From: WYZ-LMO11 sp964617245
Lineage (GTDB): Archaea > Thermoproteota > Methanomethylicia > Methanomethylicales > Methanomethylicaceae
Direction: 5' to 3'
Assembly (NCBI GenBank): GCA_964617245.1
Contig: CAZTWF010000019.1
Coordinates: 1 to 10,865, forward strand
Length of the DNA stretch: 10,865 nt
The notes under the pieces are model-generated. The model saw nothing but the letters and a program-made list of their open reading frames with translations, was not told where the DNA came from and did no database searches. Below, piece after piece: positions 6,614-10,865 of this stretch. The translations under genes were made by a program, and so were the position numbers. Each line of letters starts with the position of its first letter. Positions within the stretch are counted from its first letter, which is position 1.

Positions 6614-8134
6614 TTATATTGCTTTTAATGTTATTCTTACTCCTGTTTTTTCTTCTATTTTTTGTATTTTTCTTTTACATCTTTTTGCAATATAATTCAT
6701 TCTATTTGAAGGTATATTTACTATAACTCCTTTATCATTTGTCTCTAATGTTACTTCTTCTATTGGTAAATATCTTTCTAATAATCTTAAAATTATAGAT
6801 TCTATCATACTTTCTTCTTTTCTTGCTTTTAAAGGTATTACAAATGTTCTTTCTCCAAATACATAAATTTCATATTCTACTTCTTTTGTTTCAAAATCTC
6901 TTACTTGTAATACTGGTCTTGTAAGATCTGATTCTGTAAGACCATGAGGTATTTTGACTTTTGCTTCAAGTTCATAAACTTTTTCTACAACTCCTTTATT
7001 TATGAATATTACAGTATCTATTATTGAAGGAATCATTCCTAATTCTACTCTACCAATAAATCTCTGTATGGCATCTATTGGTGATGCAGCATGTACAACT
7101 CCTACCATTCCAACTCCTGCAAGTCTTAAATCTGTAAATATCTTAAAGTCTTCAGTATCTCTCATTTCATCAAAGAATGTATAATCTGGTCTACTTAATA
7201 ATAAAACATCATGAAGTTCTTCTGATGAAACTTTTGATTTTGAATATTGAGTAACAATAGGAGGAAGACAAAGATCTCTTGGAGATTCAATTGTCTTTAT
7301 TATTTTATTTTCTCTTAAATAGAATTTAGCTAAAGCTCTAGCAAAAGTTGTCTTTCCCATACCTGGTGCTCCAGCAATTAAAATACCTTCTGCTCTTTCT
7401 CTTAATCTCTTTATAAGTTTTGGTGATAATTGATAATCTTCAATTTCTAAATTGACTAATTTTTTAGTAATTGTTAATTCTAATTTATCTGAAAATGGTG
7501 GATATGTAATTATTATTCTATAATCTCTTAACATTAAAATTTTAGAGCTTTCTCTATCTAATTCTATAAAGCCTTCTTCATCTACTCTTTCAAATATATC
7601 TTCAATAATTTTTTCCAATTCTTTCATATCTATAATTTTATCTTCTAATGTTTGAAGATACCAAGAACCTGGCTTTCCAACTTTTCCTCTTGGCATTAAT
7701 CCTTCTTTAAGATGTACAGACATAACATTTTCATTAAAATATTTTACAAAAACAGGTTCTCCTTGAACTTTAGTTGCTTTACCATATATTACTTCTATAC
7801 CTATTGCTTTTGCAATTTTAGCTAAATTTTCATTTGAAGTAACAAGAGGATAATTATTTCTCATTGCTATAAGTAATACAGATTCTTCATCATCTGATAC
7901 TTTTCTATCTTCTTTTATTATTTCAATAATTATTCCTACTTGATCTGCTATATTTTTTAAATTTACAAAATTTTCTAAAACAAGATAATTACCTTTTCTT
8001 ACTTCTTTTCTTATACTATTGACTACTTCTTCTGGTATTATTATCTTATTTGTAATCTTCCCTCCACTAACTAAATCTAGAATAAATCTAGATCTTATAG
8101 CAGATATATCACAAACAGCTACATCAATTAACAT
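6614..8134 (-). CDS. pina: PINA-type PIN-domain ATPase with C-terminal KH-like domain
   Basis: This 506-residue protein has the layout of archaeal PINA: a PIN nuclease-like domain (about 1-120), a linker, a VirB11/PilT-like ATPase core and a KH-like C-terminus (about 457-506, including VIVNIPSNRMNYIAKRCKRK). Walker A is GAPGMGKTT (255-263) and Walker B is YTFFDE (318-323), followed by RLAGVGMVGVVHA (337-349). In Sulfolobus islandicus PINA is described as a hexameric ATPase that promotes Holliday-junction migration and works with Hjc and Hjm. The PIN domain keeps D9, E35/E36 and D81/D82, but the usual fourth acidic site (TDD-like) reads TSN at 99-101. ATG 8134 is preferred over TTG 8146 because the TATA box predicts transcription starting near 8140, past the TTG. 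It heads a probable operon with trm5a and larE. Confidence 0.88.
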   Translation of the reverse strand: MLIDVAVCDISAIRSRFILDLVSGGKITNKIIIPEEVVNSIRKEVRKGNYLVLENFVNLKNIADQVGIIIEIIKEDRKVSDDEESVLLIAMRNNYPLVTSNENLAKIAKAIGIEVIYGKATKVQGEPVFVKYFNENVMSVHLKEGLMPRGKVGKPGSWYLQTLEDKIIDMKELEKIIEDIFERVDEEGFIELDRESSKILMLRDYRIIITYPPFSDKLELTITKKLVNLEIEDYQLSPKLIKRLRERAEGILIAGAPGMGKTTFARALAKFYLRENKIIKTIESPRDLCLPPIVTQYSKSKVSSEELHDVLLLSRPDYTFFDEMRDTEDFKIFTDLRLAGVGMVGVVHAASPIDAIQRFIGRVELGMIPSIIDTVIFINKGVVEKVYELEAKVKIPHGLTESDLTRPVLQVRDFETKEVEYEIYVFGERTFVIPLKARKEESMIESIILRLLERYLPIEEVTLETNDKGVIVNIPSNRMNYIAKRCKRKIQKIEEKTGVRITLKAI

Positions 8135-8159
8135 TTTCGTTATCAAGTAAACTTTTAAC

Positions 8160-8175
8160 TAGTATAAAAATTTAT
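8160..8175 (-). promoter_or_regulatory. TATA promoter of the PINA operon
   Basis: On the minus strand an A/T-rich lead-in precedes TTTTTATACT (8170-8161). The box centre is about 32 bases from the ATG at 8134, placing the start site near 8140 and giving a leader of only a few bases. This spacing is the main reason for choosing ATG 8134 over TTG 8146. Confidence 0.5.
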
Positions 8176-8210
8176 TCTTTAAATTAAAATTTAAATATTT
8201 ATAAAATATT

Positions 8211-8227
8211 TCAAGAAAGTTTCTTGA
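8211..8227 (-). repeat. Perfect 17-base palindrome at the elp3 stop codon
   Basis: TCAAGAAA (8211-8218), one central base and TTTCTTGA (8220-8227) form a perfect inverted repeat. It encodes the last codons of Elp3 (KKLS) and its TGA stop. On the minus strand it is followed by T-rich sequence (AATATTTTATAAATATTT), so a short 3' hairpin or a terminator is possible; it also lies upstream of the PINA promoter and could be a protein-binding site. Confidence 0.4.
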
Positions 8228-9788
8228 TCATATAAGGAGAATTTAGAATTTTTCTATATCCTCTTTTTCTATAATAATCTCTTACACCTACACCTGGTAA
8301 TACAACAATATTCTTTAAATTAAATTCATTTAAAACAATTTCTTCTGCTTTTTTCAATAACATAGTTCCATATCCTTTATGTTGATATGCATCATCAAAT
8401 TTTTTACCAATAGGTACTTGAGGTCCATATATATGAAGTTCTCTTATTACTCCAGCATTTTTTACTTCTTTTCTATGAGCATATTCAGATGGAATTCTCA
8501 ATCTCAAAAAACCAATTAAATAATCTTTATCTTCTAATGAAATAAAGAATTCAATTCCTTTACTAGCATTATATTCTTCTATTTTTATATTTGGATTAAT
8601 ATCAGGAATTTCTCCTTCTTTTATTATTGCAAGACCTATTTCTCTACATCTTATACATTTACACTTTAATCCCATTTCCTTAAGTCTTTTTTCAAATTCT
8701 TCTCTGAGATTACTTTTCTTTACTCCATCTATTATTATATTAGCAGGAATATCTCTTTGAATTCTTGAAATTCTAACCCATTTAGGAAAATATTTATGAG
8801 CTTTAATTAAAAGATTAATAACATCTTCAGTTTGCATTGGTTTATATTTTCCTTCTAACCATTCTTTATATAATTCTGTTCCCTCTACTACAAGTGTAGG
8901 ATATATTTTTAAATAATCTGGTTTAAAATCTTCATCTTCAAATATTCTTCTTAGATCTTCTAAATCTTTATCAAAATTACTACCAGGAAGACCAGGCATC
9001 ATATGATATCCTACTTTTAATCCACTATCTCTTAATATTCTTGTAGCTTCTATGGCATCTTTTGTAGTACATCCTCTTTTTACTCTTTTTAAAATTTCAT
9101 CATCTAATGTTTGAATACCTATTTCTACTAATGTAGCTCCAAGTCTTATCATTCTATCTACATGAACTTCTTTTGCCCAATCAGGTCTTGTCTCCATTGT
9201 TATTCCTATGCATCTTATATTACTTTTTTCATTTTTTCTTTGAGCTTCTTCAAGACTAATCCATTTATATGGTTTTGAAAATGGAAAATCATTCATAGCT
9301 TCTAAACATCTTATTACAAACCATTCCTGATAATCAAGATCCATAGCAGGAAAAGTTCCTCCCATTATTATCAATTGTATTTTTGATGGCATATGTCCCA
9401 TATTAACATATTGAAATAATCTCTGCATTACTTGTTTATATGGATCGAAATTATTTTGAATAGCTCTCATTAATGCAGGCTCTTTTCCTATATAGCTTTG
9501 TGGAGTTCCATAATTAATACCTCCTGGACAATATGAACATGGTTCTTCTTTTGGACATTTTGATGGCTTTGTCATTACTGCTACTGTAAATATGCCTGAA
9601 GCTCCTCTTACTTTCTTACTTCTCAATATTTTTATTAATTCTTCTTCATTTTTTTCTAAATACTTCAATATTTCAATATTTTTTAATACTCTTCCAATTT
9701 TTTGAGAAAAAATATACTTTACCTTATTTATATCATTATAAATCTTTAAATATTCTATCAATTCCTTTATAATTTCTTCTTTAATCAT
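8211..9788 (-). CDS. elp3: Elp3, tRNA wobble-uridine carboxymethyltransferase (radical SAM + GNAT)
   Basis: Elp3 uses acetyl-CoA and a radical SAM mechanism to add a carboxymethyl group to C5 of U34 in tRNA; archaeal Elp3 acts without the eukaryotic Elp1/2/4-6 subunits. The 525-residue protein has the usual length and full domain order. The cluster-binding cysteines are C78, C84 and C87 (KCPKEEPCSYCPGG, 77-90). The radical SAM barrel continues with IMGGTFPAMD (141-150), METRPDW (198-204), IGIQTLDD (223-230) and MMPGLPGS (263-270). A cysteine site (C376, C378, C381) precedes the acetyltransferase domain (about 400-525) with the acetyl-CoA loop QHKGYGTMLL (469-478) and YYRKRGY (505-511). A strong Shine-Dalgarno, AAGGAG at 9802-9797, sits inside the upstream methyltransferase gene, which overlaps this one by eight bases. 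Confidence 0.96.
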   Translation of the reverse strand: MIKEEIIKELIEYLKIYNDINKVKYIFSQKIGRVLKNIEILKYLEKNEEELIKILRSKKVRGASGIFTVAVMTKPSKCPKEEPCSYCPGGINYGTPQSYIGKEPALMRAIQNNFDPYKQVMQRLFQYVNMGHMPSKIQLIIMGGTFPAMDLDYQEWFVIRCLEAMNDFPFSKPYKWISLEEAQRKNEKSNIRCIGITMETRPDWAKEVHVDRMIRLGATLVEIGIQTLDDEILKRVKRGCTTKDAIEATRILRDSGLKVGYHMMPGLPGSNFDKDLEDLRRIFEDEDFKPDYLKIYPTLVVEGTELYKEWLEGKYKPMQTEDVINLLIKAHKYFPKWVRISRIQRDIPANIIIDGVKKSNLREEFEKRLKEMGLKCKCIRCREIGLAIIKEGEIPDINPNIKIEEYNASKGIEFFISLEDKDYLIGFLRLRIPSEYAHRKEVKNAGVIRELHIYGPQVPIGKKFDDAYQHKGYGTMLLKKAEEIVLNEFNLKNIVVLPGVGVRDYYRKRGYRKILNSPYMIKKLS

Positions 9789-10467
9789 GATTAATTCTCC
9801 TTGCTACAACTACACAATTTTCTGGGAAAATTTTAGAATTAACTTTTTCACCATATACTTTTTCAATTATAAAACCACACTCTTTTACTAAAGATTTCAA
9901 TTCTCTTATAGTAAATAAATGATAAAATCTTTTTTCTTTTCCCCATGGTACATATATGTCTCCAAACTCATAACCCTTAATATACATATATATCATATAT
10001 GGAATTTTCTTTAAAAATCTCATTTGAATTAATGACCATGTAGTTATAAGTATTCTACCTCCTTTTTTTAAAACTCTATGACATTCTTTTATACTTATTC
10101 TTCTCATTTCCTTATTAGGTATATGATGTAATGTAGCAATATATAATATTTTATCAAATATAGAAGAACGAAAAGGTAAATAAATAGCATCACATCTAAT
10201 AGGAATAATATTTTCTCTTTCTTCTTTTTTTAAATTTAATAATAAATTTTCTAACATTTTTCTAGAAAAATCTGCAGCAATAACTAATTTAGCACCTTTT
10301 TTAAATACATATTTTGAATTTCTGCCACCACCAGCTCCTAAATCTAATATAATATCACCATTAAAAGGAGACAACTCATCAATACTTTTCCATATTTTTC
10401 TTCTTTTTATACTAAAATCATTAGCAATTTTATCAAAAACTTTCATTATTTCCTTTCTATCTCTCAT
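9781..10467 (-). CDS. Trm9/ALKBH8-like SAM methyltransferase (predicted wobble-uridine enzyme)
   Basis: This 228-residue class I methyltransferase resembles yeast Trm9 and the methyltransferase domain of ALKBH8, which convert Elp3-derived cm5U34 to its methyl ester mcm5U. Features shared with Trm9 as I recall it: VFDKIANDFS-x-x-R (10-22, Trm9 VYNEIAPHFS-x-x-R), SAM motif LDLGAGGGRN (41-50), ATLHHI (111-116, Trm9 VVHHW), TTWSL (142-146), DIYVPW (170-175, Trm9 DVFVPW) and RFYHLF (180-185, Trm9 RYYHLY). VPW and YHL are unusual in generic methyltransferases and carry the call. ATG 10467 has GAGG seven bases upstream; ATG 10446 is an alternative. It overlaps the HAD gene by ATGA and elp3 by eight bases, so co-translation with Elp3 is likely. 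Trm9 usually needs Trm112, which is not in the window. Confidence 0.85.
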   Translation of the reverse strand: MRDRKEIMKVFDKIANDFSIKRRKIWKSIDELSPFNGDIILDLGAGGGRNSKYVFKKGAKLVIAADFSRKMLENLLLNLKKEERENIIPIRCDAIYLPFRSSIFDKILYIATLHHIPNKEMRRISIKECHRVLKKGGRILITTWSLIQMRFLKKIPYMIYMYIKGYEFGDIYVPWGKEKRFYHLFTIRELKSLVKECGFIIEKVYGEKVNSKIFPENCVVVARRINHD

Positions 10468-10865
10468 ATTTTTTCCTCTAAAATTTTTTCAGCAATTTCT
10501 ACAAAGCCAAGTCCAAATTCTTTACTTGCTACATAATCAGCAATTTTTTTAATTCTAGGATCAGCATTTGCAACAGTTGCTTTAAATTTACATACACTTA
10601 GCATTTCTAAATCTGTTATACTATCTCCTATACTTGCAACTTCTTCAGGTTTTAATCCAATAAGTTTTAATGCTAATAATAGACCTTTTCCTTTATCAAC
10701 ATTTTCATCTGTTATATGATATGCAAATCCACTATCAATAACCTTAGCTCCTTTAATTTTTCTAACAATATTTTCTACTTTTTCAAAATCTAATGTTCTT
10801 CTTATTGCAACATCTACAAATCTAAAAGCATTAGACCAAGATTCTTTTATTTCATTAGGATATAC
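10464..10865 (-). CDS. HAD-family phosphatase, phosphoglycolate-phosphatase type (5' partial)
   Basis: Only the C-terminal 133 residues are present; the gene runs off the right edge and has no start in the window. It belongs to the haloacid dehalogenase superfamily and best recalls the archaeal phosphoglycolate phosphatase (Cof-like, TA0175) group, which removes phosphate from 2-phosphoglycolate. The motif III lysine is in VDKGKGLLLAL (56-66 of the fragment). The metal-binding motif IV is GDSITDLEML (80-89), followed by VANADPRIKKIADYV (98-112) and FGLGFVEI (117-124). The nucleophile motif (DxDxT) lies outside the window. Other Cof-like sugar phosphatases are possible. Its stop TGA overlaps the start of the methyltransferase (ATGA, 4 bases), making it the upstream member of an operon with the Trm9-like gene and elp3. 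Confidence 0.83.
   Translation of the reverse strand, partial: VYPNEIKESWSNAFRFVDVAIRRTLDFEKVENIVRKIKGAKVIDSGFAYHITDENVDKGKGLLLALKLIGLKPEEVASIGDSITDLEMLSVCKFKATVANADPRIKKIADYVASKEFGLGFVEIAEKILEEKI

Noticed and set aside
6915..6943. GGTCTT ... AAGACC inverted repeat inside the PINA gene
   Set aside because: Although it uses the same arms as the larE terminator, it is internal to the coding sequence, has a long loop and is not followed by a T-run.
8071..8092. Short repeated AAATCTAG units in the PINA N-terminal coding region
   Set aside because: Only two partial copies, explained by coding for similar residues; no array or regular spacing.
8135..8210. AT-rich gap considered as a replication origin
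   Set aside because: It is short, has no ORB-like repeats or cdc6/orc1 neighbour, and is accounted for by the elp3 3' end and the PINA promoter.
1..10865. tRNA, rRNA, CRISPR array, insertion sequence or prophage
   Set aside because: No cloverleaf-like GC-rich segment, no regularly spaced direct repeats, and no transposase or integrase coding sequence were seen; all long stretches are ordinary cellular genes.

Overview
The window looks like chromosomal DNA from a very AT-rich archaeon, most likely of the TACK/Thermoproteota side. By eye GC is below about 30%, arginine is mostly AGA and isoleucine often ATA. Lineage clues are an archaeal L13e ribosomal protein, a DUF2258-type protein, a PINA-type PIN-ATPase, a stand-alone Elp3, an archaeal Trm5a-type methyltransferase and TATA-box promoters. 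I cannot place it more precisely. Genes are packed tightly: no gap exceeds about 90 bases, neighbours often overlap, and I see no mobile element, CRISPR array, rRNA or tRNA.

Layout. On the + strand: the 3' part of an HTH/CBS-domain regulator (1-774), then L13e (824-1039). On the - strand: a threonine operon, thrB then thrC (3140 down to 1007), with thrC starting at TTG inside the end of thrB. From the divergent gap, on the + strand: a DUF2258-like protein of unknown function (3227-3871) and a deoxyhypusine-synthase-like enzyme behind a near-leaderless promoter (3930-5018). The rest is on the - strand. One operon is PINA ATPase, Trm5a-type tRNA methyltransferase and a LarE/PP-loop sulfurtransferase (8134 down to 4978). 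The other is a HAD phosphatase (partial), a Trm9/ALKBH8-like methyltransferase and Elp3 (10865 down to 8211).

Biology. The right half is dominated by anticodon-loop tRNA modification. Elp3 makes the C5 carboxymethyl group on wobble uridine. The gene overlapping its start encodes a methyltransferase with the sequence signatures of Trm9/ALKBH8, the enzymes that methylate that group in eukaryotes. The next operon has a G37 (wyosine-pathway) methyltransferase and a PP-loop ATPase with three cysteines placed as in iron-sulfur LarE. The left half holds threonine biosynthesis, a ribosomal protein and a putative adenosine-ligand-sensing regulator. The DHS-like enzyme has the active-site lysine but a nearby motif typical of bacterial DHS-like/homospermidine-type enzymes, so its product is uncertain.

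The strongest item for follow-up is the Trm9-like/Elp3 pair. Next are the atypical DHS-like enzyme, the D1-less Trm5a joined in frame to the PINA stop, and the three-cysteine LarE. I found no wholly unknown multi-gene system.
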